The notes beneath the pieces were generated by a model. That model did no database searches, was not told where the DNA came from, and was given only the letters and a program-made list of their open reading frames with translations. The position numbers and the translations under genes were made by a program. Below, piece by piece: positions 1-9,962 of a DNA stretch of 64,000 bases; the first letter of the stretch is position 1, and each line of letters starts with the position of its first letter. Source of the DNA: Dokdonella koreensis DS-123 (GTDB lineage Bacteria > Pseudomonadota > Gammaproteobacteria > Xanthomonadales > Rhodanobacteraceae); contig NZ_CP015249.1 of the NCBI RefSeq assembly GCF_001632775.1, forward strand, positions 1,716,686 through 1,780,685. Direction: 5' to 3'.

Positions 1-109
1 GGGCGCGCGCAGGAGCGGTGCGGCCCGGCCGGGGATCGATGGATACACGCCCTTGCATCGCGGACGCGCCTGCCGGCTGCGGTGCGATCCGGTGCGGCGC
101 CCGGCCCGC

Positions 110-1279
110 TCACGGCTCGAAGCCGTCGACGAAGAGGCGGTCATTGCAGTCCCGGTGCCACGGCGTGGTGCCGGTCGCGGCATCCCAGGCGGCACTCGGC
201 GTCGCTGCCAGCGGGTTGGGGCACAGCGCGGATCCGTCGGCGACCAGGATGCTGCCGGGCGGTGGCTCGGGCACGCTGCCGCTCAACCGGTTGTCCTCGA
301 TGCGCAGGCGGCGCAGGGCGGCGCCGACCGGCGGTACGCTGCCGGTCAGCCGGTTGCCGGCGGCGCGGAAGCTGTCGAGCTTCGCCGCGTCGGCCAGGGC
401 CGGTAGCGCACCGGTCAGCCGGTTGTCCGAGACGCTGTACTCGGTCAGGTCCGTCGCTCCGGCCAGCGGCGGGATCGTGCCGCTCAACTGGTTGCCGACC
501 GCCGAGAAGTGGCCGATCGGCAGCCCGTCCAGCACCGGCAGCGGCCCGCTGAGCTGGTTGTAGCTGAGCGTGAGCACGCGCAGGCGGGTCAGCTCGGACA
601 GGTCCGGGATCGGCCCGCTCAGCGCGTTGTCGTCGAGCAGCAGGTTGGCGAGCTGGGGCAGCGCGGTCAGCGGCGGAACGGTCCCGCTGAGCCGGTTGCG
701 CGAGAGTTCCAGCAGGTTCAGGCGCGGCAGGCCGGAAAGGACCGGCAGCGGCCCGTCGATCAGGTTGTCCGAGGCGCGCAGCGTGGTCAGCGCGTTCAGC
801 CCGGCCAGGCTCGGCAACGGTCCTTCGAGCCGGTTCTCGCGCACGTCGAGCCAGTTCAGGGACGAAAGGCCGGTCAGGCTCGGCAGCGGCCCGCTGAGCT
901 GGTTGCGGTTGGCGTAGAACGCGGCCAGCTGGGTCATCGATGCCAGCGGCGGCAGCGGGCCGCTCAGCTGGTTGCTGCCGAGCAGCACCGTCTGTACGCG
1001 CGTGAGATTACCGAGCGAGGCCGGCAGCGTGCCGACCAGGTGGTTGTTCGACAACGACAGCACCATCACGCGGTCATTGAGGCAGGTGATGCCGAACCAG
1101 GCGCATTCGCCACCGGGCGGACCGTTCCAGCCGGTCGAGTCGGTCCAGCCGCTGCCGCCGGTCGCGGCATAGAGGTCGAGCAGGGCGGCGCGTTCGTCGG
1201 CGGGGACCTGGGCGGCCAGCGGCGCGGCGGCGCAGGCGGCGAGCACGGCGATGAAACGGGCGAGGCGATGGATCGGCAT
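110..1279 (-). CDS. Secreted leucine-rich-repeat protein
   Basis: A 389-residue exported protein that probably binds protein or carbohydrate ligands outside the cytoplasm. Residues 1-24 form a signal peptide ending in PLAAQ. A capping segment with W and C residues (about 25-70) resembles the N-terminal cap of plant-type LRR proteins. About twelve repeats of the L..L..N.LSG.LP type follow, to about residue 330. The last residues are FVDGFEP, a tail shared in variant form with other exported proteins in this window. The start MPIHRL was chosen because it sits directly before the signal peptide; longer in-frame starts add an Arg-rich stretch. It follows the Ser/Thr kinase gene by about 100 bases and is probably the last gene of the ECF sigma-kinase operon. 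Function beyond binding is not predictable. Confidence 0.85.
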   Translation of the reverse strand: MPIHRLARFIAVLAACAAAPLAAQVPADERAALLDLYAATGGSGWTDSTGWNGPPGGECAWFGITCLNDRVMVLSLSNNHLVGTLPASLGNLTRVQTVLLGSNQLSGPLPPLASMTQLAAFYANRNQLSGPLPSLTGLSSLNWLDVRENRLEGPLPSLAGLNALTTLRASDNLIDGPLPVLSGLPRLNLLELSRNRLSGTVPPLTALPQLANLLLDDNALSGPIPDLSELTRLRVLTLSYNQLSGPLPVLDGLPIGHFSAVGNQLSGTIPPLAGATDLTEYSVSDNRLTGALPALADAAKLDSFRAAGNRLTGSVPPVGAALRRLRIEDNRLSGSVPEPPPGSILVADGSALCPNPLAATPSAAWDAATGTTPWHRDCNDRLFVDGFEP

Positions 1280-1382
1280 CGGAATCGACCTGGCGGGAAC
1301 TTGCCCTCCAAGGCGCAGCAGCGCGCGGCGGTGTCGCATGCCGCGGCGGGATTTCCGGCCGGGCGGGCCGTTCGCGCCGTGC

Positions 1383-3670
<2,288 letters not shown>

Positions 3671-3674
<4 letters not shown>

Positions 3675-4228
3675 GTGAGGGCCTGGAACAGGAACGCCCG
3701 CGCCACCTCCCAGTCGCGCTGCGCGGTGGCTCGCGAAATGCCGAGCAGGTCGGCGATGTCGGTCATCTCGATACCGGCGAAGTAGCGCAGCTCGACCACG
3801 CGCGCCTTGCGCGCGTCGGTGGCCTCCAGCGTGCGCAGGGCCTGGTCGAGCGCGAGGATGTCGATGCGGTCGCCGCTGCCGTCGGCCAGCCCCGACAGCG
3901 TGACGTCCTCGCGCTGGCCCCCGCCGCGCTTGGCCGCATCGCGCCGGCGCGCGTGGTCGACCAGCACCTGGCGCATGCGCCGCGCAGCGATCGCGAAGAA
4001 CTGGCGGCGATCCTCGGGCGCGAAGGAGGCCTCGCCCGACAGGCGCAGCCAGGCCTCGTGGACCAGGGCCGTCGGCGTCAGCGTGTGGCCGGCGCGCTCG
4101 CCGGACAGGTGGCGCGCGGCGATCCGGCGCAGCTCGTCGTAGACCAGGGGCAGCAGGTCCGACTCGGCGCCCGGCTCGCCGGCCGACAACCGCTGCAGCA
4201 GAACCGTGATCGCGCCCGTATCGTCCAT
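3671..4228 (-). CDS. ECF RNA polymerase sigma factor (ECF43-like)
   Basis: A 185-residue sigma-70 family factor of the extracytoplasmic-function class. Region 2 covers LLPLVYDELRRIAARHLSG and the following TPTALVHEAWLRL; region 4 covers RVVELRYFAGIEMTDIADLL with its helix-turn-helix. No anti-sigma gene adjoins it. Instead its stop overlaps the start of a Ser/Thr kinase gene, the arrangement seen in ECF43 systems, where control is by phosphorylation. The start MDDTGA was chosen because it matches the usual N terminus of the family; the open frame runs further upstream but that part is Arg/Pro-rich and antisense to an acetyltransferase gene. First gene of the operon sigma-kinase-LRR protein. 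Confidence 0.92.
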
Positions 4229-4293
4229 CGTCTCCCCCGGCCGCTGCCGATTGTAGCTGCGTGAAGCGACGCCGCGCCGGCCGCGGCCGGCCG

Positions 4294-4770
4294 CTACAGC
4301 GGCTTGGCCATGCGCAGCATCTCGGTCCCGAAGCCGCGCTGCTCGTAGAGCGCGCGGGCGGCCTGGTTGCCGGGGAAGACCGCCAGCGTCAGGTGCCGGC
4401 AATGGCGCTGGCGCGCCCAGGCCTCGGCTTCGGCGAGCAGGGCGCTGCCGATGCCGCGGCGGTCGTGGCCGGGCGCGACCGCCAGGTCGGATATGTGGCA
4501 GTTGGTGGCACCGGTGAAGTAGTCGGTGGTCAGCTGCAGGTGCAGGAAGCCGACGCGCTCGCCGTCGTCGTCCTCGGCGACGAACAGGTGCGAGCCGGCC
4601 GGCTGCTCGGCCAGGTGGCGGGCCAGGTCGCGGCGGATGCCGGCCAGGCACTCGCCGGCGCGGCGCCAGGCGGGCAGCTCGAACGCGACGAAGCGGCGCG
4701 CCAGGTCGAGCACGAACGCATCGTCGCCGGCACCGGCGAGCCGGATGTGGATCTGCGCGCGCTCGCCCAT
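4294..4770 (-). CDS. GNAT family N-acetyltransferase
   Basis: A 158-residue acetyl-CoA-dependent acetyltransferase. Motif A is visible as DLAVAPGHDRRGIGSALL (about 97-114), including the R-R-G-I-G pyrophosphate loop, followed by motif B with ALYEQRGF near the C terminus. The substrate cannot be named from sequence. The start MGERAQIHIRLA was chosen because it directly precedes the first beta strand. It lies 17 bases downstream of the acyl-CoA dehydrogenase stop on the same strand, so the two may share a transcript. Confidence 0.88.
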   Translation of the reverse strand: MGERAQIHIRLAGAGDDAFVLDLARRFVAFELPAWRRAGECLAGIRRDLARHLAEQPAGSHLFVAEDDDGERVGFLHLQLTTDYFTGATNCHISDLAVAPGHDRRGIGSALLAEAEAWARQRHCRHLTLAVFPGNQAARALYEQRGFGTEMLRMAKPL

Positions 4771-4787
4771 CGCCGCCGTTCCCGCCG

Positions 4788-6578
4788 CTATCCGAACAGG
4801 GCGTCCGGCAGTGCCATCAGCGTGTCGGCGCCGGACCGGATGGCCGCCCGGTGGGCGCTCGTGCGCGGCAGGAGGCGGGCGAAGTAGAAGCGCGCGGTGT
4901 GCAGCTTGGCGGTCTTGAAATCGGCCGGTTGCGCGGAGGCGTTGGCGGCGGCGACGCTGCGCGCCCAGAAATAGGCCAGCGCGACGTAGCCGGAATAGAA
5001 CAGGTAGTCCACCGCGGCTGCGCCGACTTCGTCGGGATTGCCCTGCGCCTTCTGGCCGATCTCGAGCGTGAGCTCGCTCCATTCCTTGGCGGCGATCGCC
5101 AGCGGGGCGATGAACTCGGCCAGGGCGGCGTCGCCGGCGTGCTGCTGGCAGAACCCGCCGATCTCCTCGAGGAAGTGCTTGAGGCCGGCGCCGCGCAGCT
5201 GCAGGATCTTGCGGCCGAGCAGGTCGTTGGCCTGGATCTGCGTGGTGCCCTCGTAGATCGTCGTGATGCGGGCATCGCGCGCGTACTGCTCGACGCCGGT
5301 CTCGGCGATGTAGCCGTGGCCGCCGAACACCTGGATCGCGTCGTAGGTCGCTTCCTGCGCCAGCTCGGTCAGCAGGCCCTTGACGATCGGCGTCAGGAAC
5401 GAGACCAGCTCCTCGTTGCGGCGCCGCTCGTCCTCGTCGGTGCCATGGGTCGAGATGTCGTGGCGCGTGTAGGCGTACAGCGCCAGCAGCCGGCCGCCTT
5501 CGGCGAAGGCCTTCTGCGTCAGCAGCATGCGCCGGATGTCCGGATGGACGATCAGCGGGTCGGCCGGCTTGTCCGGATAGCGCGGACCGGTGGCCGCGCG
5601 CATCTGCACGCGCTCGCGGGCGTAGCGCAGCGCGTTCTGGTAGCCGCGCTCGATCAGGCCCAGGCCCTGCACGCCGACCGCGAGGCGCGCGGTGTTCATC
5701 ATCGTGAACATCGCGTTGAGGCCCTTGTTCGGCGCGCCGATCAGCCAGCCGTCGGCGCCGTCGAAGTTCATCACACAGGTGACCGAGGCCTTGATGCCCA
5801 TCTTGTGCTCGATCGAGCCGACCGCCAGCGCGTTGCGCTCGCCCTGCGCGCCGTCGCGGCCGACGCGGAACTTCGGCACGATGAACAGCGAGATGCCCTT
5901 GACGCCGGGCGGCGCATCCGGGAGGCGCGCCAGCACCAGGTGCACGATGTTGTCGGCGAGGTCGTGCTCGCCGGCAGTGATGAAGATCTTGGTGCCGGTG
6001 ATGCGGTAGCTGCCGTCGGGCTGGGGCTCGGCACGCGTCTTGAGCAGGCCGAGGTCGGTGCCGCAGTGCGGCTCGGTCAGGCACATCGTGCCGGTCCAGC
6101 GGCCCTCGGTGATCGGCTTGAGGAACGCATCGCGCTGCCAGTCCTCGCCGTGCGCCTTGAGTGCCTCGACCGCGCCGTGCGAGAGCATCGGGAAGTTGCC
6201 CCAGGAGACGTTGGCCGAGTCGATCATCTCCTTGACGATCGCGCCGACCACTTCGGGCAGCTCCTGTCCGCCGTAGACGGCCGGCGTCGTCAGCCCGGTC
6301 CAGCCGCCTTCGACGTACTGGCGGAACGCTTCCTTGAAGCCCTTGGGCGTGGTGACGCTGGCGCTGGCCTTGTCGAGCGTGCAGCCTTCCTGGTCGCCGC
6401 TCTGGTTGATCGGCGCCAGCACCTGCTCGGCGAATCGGGCGGCTTCATCCAGCACGGCGTCGACGATGTCGCGACCGGCGGCCTCGAAGCCGGGCAGGCG
6501 CTGGTAGAGCGCATCGGCGCCGAGCACGTCGAACAGGGCGAAGCGGATGTCGGCAAGCGGAGCGGCGTAGACGGTCAT
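4788..6578 (-). CDS. Acyl-CoA dehydrogenase, long form with extra C-terminal domain
   Basis: A 596-residue FAD enzyme that oxidises acyl-CoA to 2-enoyl-CoA in beta-oxidation. The N-terminal helical domain is followed by the middle-domain signature MCLTEPHCGTDLG (around 160) and KIFITAGEHDLADN, and then by the C-terminal helical domain with YARDARITTIYEGTTQIQAND. A further segment of about 120 residues matches the layout of the 590-600-residue class that carries an extra acyl-CoA dehydrogenase C-terminal domain. The start MTVYAAPLADIRFALFDVL is typical for this class. The chain length of the substrate is not predictable. The preceding lipoprotein gene on the same strand ends 32 bases upstream of this start. 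Confidence 0.93.
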   Translation of the reverse strand: MTVYAAPLADIRFALFDVLGADALYQRLPGFEAAGRDIVDAVLDEAARFAEQVLAPINQSGDQEGCTLDKASASVTTPKGFKEAFRQYVEGGWTGLTTPAVYGGQELPEVVGAIVKEMIDSANVSWGNFPMLSHGAVEALKAHGEDWQRDAFLKPITEGRWTGTMCLTEPHCGTDLGLLKTRAEPQPDGSYRITGTKIFITAGEHDLADNIVHLVLARLPDAPPGVKGISLFIVPKFRVGRDGAQGERNALAVGSIEHKMGIKASVTCVMNFDGADGWLIGAPNKGLNAMFTMMNTARLAVGVQGLGLIERGYQNALRYARERVQMRAATGPRYPDKPADPLIVHPDIRRMLLTQKAFAEGGRLLALYAYTRHDISTHGTDEDERRRNEELVSFLTPIVKGLLTELAQEATYDAIQVFGGHGYIAETGVEQYARDARITTIYEGTTQIQANDLLGRKILQLRGAGLKHFLEEIGGFCQQHAGDAALAEFIAPLAIAAKEWSELTLEIGQKAQGNPDEVGAAAVDYLFYSGYVALAYFWARSVAAANASAQPADFKTAKLHTARFYFARLLPRTSAHRAAIRSGADTLMALPDALFG

Positions 6579-6610
6579 GGCGGTTCCTGCGGTAACGGGG
6601 CCGGCGCGCG

Positions 6611-7048
6611 TCAGCGCCAGGTGTTCTTGAGTCCGGGGACCGGCGAGAGCCGGCTGGCGCGATCGAACGGATAGGTCTTCTTCGGATCGGACACGTCGAT
6701 GTCGCCGGTGAGCTGGTAGGCGAAGCCGGCGGCCGGCAGCTTGGCCGAAACGCGCAGCGTCGTCTCGGCCACCTCGGCGCTGTTGCCGACGATGTCGATG
6801 CCGAGCGGCATCGCGAGCTTGCCCACTTCGGTGCCGTCGATCGAGACGGTCGCGTCGAGGCGGCCGAACACCATCGGCACCGTGCTGAAGTTCTGGATGC
6901 GCATGGTGACGCGCCAGGTGCCGTCGTCCTCGACGACCAGCTGCTGGATGCTGGCGGTCGGCGGATTGATGCGCTTGACCGGGCCGCTGCCGCAGCCGGC
7001 GAGCGCGAGCATCGCGGCGAACGCGACGATCGAGTTGCGAATGCTCAT
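6611..7048 (-). CDS. LEA type 2 / WHy-domain lipoprotein
   Basis: A 145-residue predicted lipoprotein. The N terminus MSIRNSIVAFAAMLALAGC carries a lipobox LAGC with Cys19 as the expected lipidated residue. The mature part is a single beta-sandwich with the pattern VRMRIQNFSTVPMVFGRLDA, typical of the water-stress/hypersensitive-response (LEA type 2) family found in Xanthomonadales. The start was placed at MSIRN because it gives a short clean signal peptide; a longer start 11 codons upstream is possible. Role unknown, probably envelope-associated. It lies upstream of the acyl-CoA dehydrogenase gene on the same strand. Confidence 0.82.
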   Translation of the reverse strand: MSIRNSIVAFAAMLALAGCGSGPVKRINPPTASIQQLVVEDDGTWRVTMRIQNFSTVPMVFGRLDATVSIDGTEVGKLAMPLGIDIVGNSAEVAETTLRVSAKLPAAGFAYQLTGDIDVSDPKKTYPFDRASRLSPVPGLKNTWR

Positions 7049-7154
7049 CGAAATCCTCGAACGATCGTTTGAATCGCGCAAGAGTAGCCGGTTCGGCCGG
7101 TCGCGAAAAGCTGCAGCGCAAAGCCCGCCGTCCGGGCCGCGTCGTGCCGGAACG

Positions 7155-7829
7155 TCAGCGCCGGACCTGTCGCCGCGCGAAGCCGTCCACCGGCAGGTGG
7201 TCGGCCACCGTGCCCGACTGCAGCAGCACGACGTCGTCGGCCAGCGCGATGACCTCGGCCGGCTGGTGCGAGACCAGGATCATCGCCATGCCCAGCTCGA
7301 TCTTGAGCCGGACCAGGTGGTCCAGCACCTGGTCGCGCGCTTCGCGGTGCAGTCCGGTCAGCGGTTCGTCGAGCAGCAGGATGCGCGGGCCGGACAGCAG
7401 GGCGCGGCCGATCGCGACGCGCTGGCGCTCGCCGCCGGACAGGTGGGCCGGTTCGCGCGCCAGCAGGGCGGCGAGGTCGAGCAGCTCGACGATGCGATCC
7501 AGCTCCGTGCCGGACCGGTGGCGCGCCCGCGCGCCGTAGAGCAGGTTGGCGCGCACGCTCATGTGCGGGAACAGCCGGCCGTCCTGGAACACATAGCCGA
7601 TCTGCCGGCGCGACACCGGCACGCTGAGGCCGGCGGCACGGTCGAACAGCACCTGGCCGTCGAGCACGATGCGGCCGGCCGCCGGTTCGAGCAGGCCGGC
7701 GATCGCGTTGAGGACGGTGGTCTTGCCGGCGCCGGAGTCGCCGAACAGGGCCAGCACGCGGGCCGGCGCGCGGAAGGCGACGTCGATCGCCAGGTCCGAG
7801 AAGGCGTGGCGCAGCGCGACCTCAATCAT
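7155..7829 (-). CDS. modC: Molybdate ABC transporter ATP-binding protein, short form
   Basis: ATPase subunit of a molybdate (or tungstate) importer. Walker A is GDSGAGKT (30-37), the signature is HLSGGERQR (129-137) and Walker B is RILLLDEPLTG (149-159). At 224 residues it is about 130 shorter than typical ModC, because the C-terminal TOBE/Mop oxyanion-binding domain is absent. The reading frame stops cleanly after the ABC domain, and there is no Mop remnant in the 106 bases before the next gene. It overlaps modB by eight bases. Assignment to molybdate rests on its neighbours modA, modB and the ModE-like regulator. Confidence 0.92.
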   Translation of the reverse strand: MIEVALRHAFSDLAIDVAFRAPARVLALFGDSGAGKTTVLNAIAGLLEPAAGRIVLDGQVLFDRAAGLSVPVSRRQIGYVFQDGRLFPHMSVRANLLYGARARHRSGTELDRIVELLDLAALLAREPAHLSGGERQRVAIGRALLSGPRILLLDEPLTGLHREARDQVLDHLVRLKIELGMAMILVSHQPAEVIALADDVVLLQSGTVADHLPVDGFARRQVRR

Positions 7830-8508
7830 CGCCGCGGCGCCTCCACAGCGCGCCGCCGAGCAGCGCCGCGACCACGGTAGCCGCCAGCGCGACGGCGAAC
7901 GCGACCACCGTCAACCGCTGCACGCCGGCCTCGCCGCCGGGGACGTTCATCAGTTCGTAGATCGCGATCGGCAGCGTGCGGGTCTCGCCGGGGATGTTCG
8001 AGACGAAGCTGATCGTGGCGCCGAACTCGCCGAAGGCACGGGCGAACGCCAGCACGCAGCCGGCCAGGATGCCGCCGGAGGAGAGCGGCAGCACGATCGT
8101 CACGAAGCGGCGCCAGCCGCCGGCGCCGAGCGTCTCGGCGGCACGCTCCAGGCGCCGGTCGACACCGTCGAAGGCGACGCGGATCGACAGCACCAGCAAC
8201 GGGAAGCCCATCACCGCGGCCGCCAGCACGGCGCCGGTCCAGCGAAATGCGAAGACGATGCCGGCCGCCGCCAGCCACTCGCCGATCGCGCCGTTGCGCC
8301 CGAACAGCACCAGCAGCGCATAGCCGGTCACCACCGGCGGCAGCGTCAGCGGCAGGAACAGCAGTCCCTCGACCAGCAGCCGGCCCGGGAAGCGCGTGCG
8401 CGACAGCAGCCAGGCCAGCGCGAGCGCGAACGGCAGCGAGACGATCACGCTGATCACGGCGACGCGCAGGCTCAGCAGCAGGGCGGCGGTTTCGTCGGGC
8501 GTCAGCAT
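7822..8508 (-). CDS. modB: Molybdate ABC transporter permease
   Basis: A 228-residue inner-membrane permease with about five transmembrane helices. The EAA loop typical of binding-protein-dependent permeases is seen around AAETLGAGGWRRFVTIVLPL (141-160), where it contacts the ATPase. PLTLPPVVTGYALL and FARAFGEFGATISF are hallmarks of ModB/CysT-type permeases. It sits between modA (40 bases upstream) and modC (8-base overlap), in the order modA-modB-modC on the minus strand. Confidence 0.94.
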   Translation of the reverse strand: MLTPDETAALLLSLRVAVISVIVSLPFALALAWLLSRTRFPGRLLVEGLLFLPLTLPPVVTGYALLVLFGRNGAIGEWLAAAGIVFAFRWTGAVLAAAVMGFPLLVLSIRVAFDGVDRRLERAAETLGAGGWRRFVTIVLPLSSGGILAGCVLAFARAFGEFGATISFVSNIPGETRTLPIAIYELMNVPGGEAGVQRLTVVAFAVALAATVVAALLGGALWRRRGDD

Positions 8509-8548
8509 CCGGTGGGTGGGCGGCGCGGCAAAGACGCGAGTGTGCCAG

Positions 8549-9370
8549 CTATCGGCCTGCCGGCGCCGCGGTCGCCGTCGCAGCCGCGGCCGGCAGCACG
8601 TCGAAGCCGAACCGCTCGAACACCGCGCGGGCGTGCGCGCCGCGCAGCAGCACCGCCAGCGCCCGCGCCTCGCGGCCGTCGCCGGCCTTCAGCACCGCCA
8701 GCGGATAGACCACCGGCGGGTGGCTCGCGGGTGGGAACGTATCGACGATGCGCACGGCCGGCTCGGACACCGCGTCGGAGCGGTAGACGATGCCGAGCGG
8801 CGCCTCGCCGCGCGCGACGAACGCGAGCGCGGCGCGCACGCTCTCGGCGGCGACCAGGCGCGTGGCGGCCGTGTCCCAGACGCCGAGTGCGGTCAGTGCC
8901 GCCTTGGCGTACTTGCCGGCCGGCACGCTGTTGGGCTCGCCGATCGCCAGCCGGCCGTCGGTACCGAGCGCGCCGGCCAGATCGAAGCCCGGCGCGATGC
9001 GCCGCTCGACCGCGCTCGCCGCCGGTGCGACCAGGACCAGGGCATTCCCGAGCAGGTCCGTGCGCGTGCCGTCCGCGATCGCGCCGCGCTGCTCGACGTA
9101 GTCCATCCAGTCGCGGTCGGCCGAAATGAACAGGCCCGCCGGCGCGCCGTGCTCGATCTGCCGGGCCAGTTGCGAGGAGGCGGCGTAGCTGGCCTTGATC
9201 GTTCCGATCGCCTGCGCGTCCGGCGTGGCGAGGATCGTGTCGAGCGCCGGCTTGAGGCTGGCGGCGGCGAACACCAGCAGCTCGGCGGCGCGCAGCGGCG
9301 CGGCCGGCAGCAGGATCGAGGCGGCCATCAGGCCGAGGCGGAGCCAGAGGGCGGGCAGGCGAACGGTCAT
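8549..9370 (-). CDS. modA: Molybdate-binding periplasmic protein
   Basis: A 273-residue solute-binding protein of the ModA family, which captures molybdate or tungstate in the periplasm. The signal peptide ends near PAAPLRAAE (about 29). The mature start ELLVFAAASLKPALD is the family signature, and the two Ser residues after AAA and in AASSQLARQ belong to the oxyanion pocket. EPNSVPAGKYAKAAL and GIVYRSDAV are further ModA motifs. The C terminus is a short Ala-rich tail (ATATAAPAGR). First gene of modABC, transcribed divergently from the ModE-like regulator with 67 bases between the starts. Confidence 0.94.
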   Translation of the reverse strand: MTVRLPALWLRLGLMAASILLPAAPLRAAELLVFAAASLKPALDTILATPDAQAIGTIKASYAASSQLARQIEHGAPAGLFISADRDWMDYVEQRGAIADGTRTDLLGNALVLVAPAASAVERRIAPGFDLAGALGTDGRLAIGEPNSVPAGKYAKAALTALGVWDTAATRLVAAESVRAALAFVARGEAPLGIVYRSDAVSEPAVRIVDTFPPASHPPVVYPLAVLKAGDGREARALAVLLRGAHARAVFERFGFDVLPAAAATATAAPAGR

Positions 9371-9437
9371 CGGAGGCTCCGGCAGGCGGTGGGGAAGGGA
9401 AGAGTCGCTATCATCGATGTCCGCCCGAGGAGCCGCC

Positions 9438-9809
9438 ATGACCCGACAGGATCTGCCCGCCGTTCGCATGCCCACGCTCAGCTTGCGCGTGATGCACGGC
9501 CGCAAGGGCATCCTCGGGCCGGGCAAGGCCGATCTGCTCGAAGGCATCCGTGATACCGGTTCGATCGCAGCGGCCGGGCGGCGCATGAAGATGAGCTACA
9601 AGCGCGCCTGGCAGCTGGCCGAAGAGCTCAACACCGGCTTCCGCGGCCCGCTGATCGAGGCGAGCAAGGGCGGCAGCGGCGGCGGCGGTGCCCAGCTCAC
9701 GGCGCTCGGCCACGAGGTGCTCGCCGGCTACCGGTCGATCCAGGCCGCGTGCGACCGCGCTGCCGGCAAGGCGCTGGCCGCGCTGCAGCGGCAGCTGGCG
9801 CCGGACTGA
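9438..9809 (+). CDS. ModE-like winged-helix regulator without molybdate-binding domain
   Basis: A 123-residue DNA-binding protein corresponding to the N-terminal LysR-type winged helix of ModE: ILGPGKADLLEGIRDTGSIA, then AAGRRMKMSYKRAWQLAEEL and the glycine-rich wing SKGGSGGGGAQLT. Full ModE carries two Mop domains after this; here the protein ends at the dimerisation helix, as in short ModE-like regulators of several proteobacteria. How it senses molybdate is therefore unclear. A good ribosome-binding site (GAGGAG) lies about six bases upstream of the ATG. It is divergent from modABC and likely controls it, and perhaps the TonB receptor downstream. Confidence 0.88.
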   Translation: MTRQDLPAVRMPTLSLRVMHGRKGILGPGKADLLEGIRDTGSIAAAGRRMKMSYKRAWQLAEELNTGFRGPLIEASKGGSGGGGAQLTALGHEVLAGYRSIQAACDRAAGKALAALQRQLAPD

Positions 9810-9877
9810 CCGGCTCGGCCGGCCGGCCCGGCGCCGGGCCGGCGGCAGCGGGAACGCATGGGCATCACCGCGGACGG

Positions 9878-9922
9878 TTGTGGAATCGGCATTCACGTCG
9901 ATATAGTCGTACGGAAATATCG
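9878..9922 (+). promoter_or_regulatory. Promoter and ModE-box-like palindrome upstream of the TonB receptor
   Basis: A likely -35 TTGTGG (9878-9883) is separated by 18 bases from a -10 TATAGT (9902-9907). Overlapping the -10 is a palindrome: CGATAT (9899-9904), 12 bases, ATATCG (9917-9922). Its flanks read CGATATA and AATATCG, close in layout to the ModE operator described in E. coli (CG-TATATA half-sites around a short spacer). The site is 41 bases before the receptor ATG in an unusually AT-rich patch. Binding there would block transcription when molybdate is plentiful. The match is by eye only. Confidence 0.5.
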
Positions 9923-9962
9923 GTGCTGGCAAGCGACGGCGCCCTTTCCGGAGACCCCAGCA

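Noticed and set aside
1-109. Possible gene start or RNA at the left edge
   Set aside because: Only short low-complexity frames in the tail region of the LRR gene; no motif or structure stands out.
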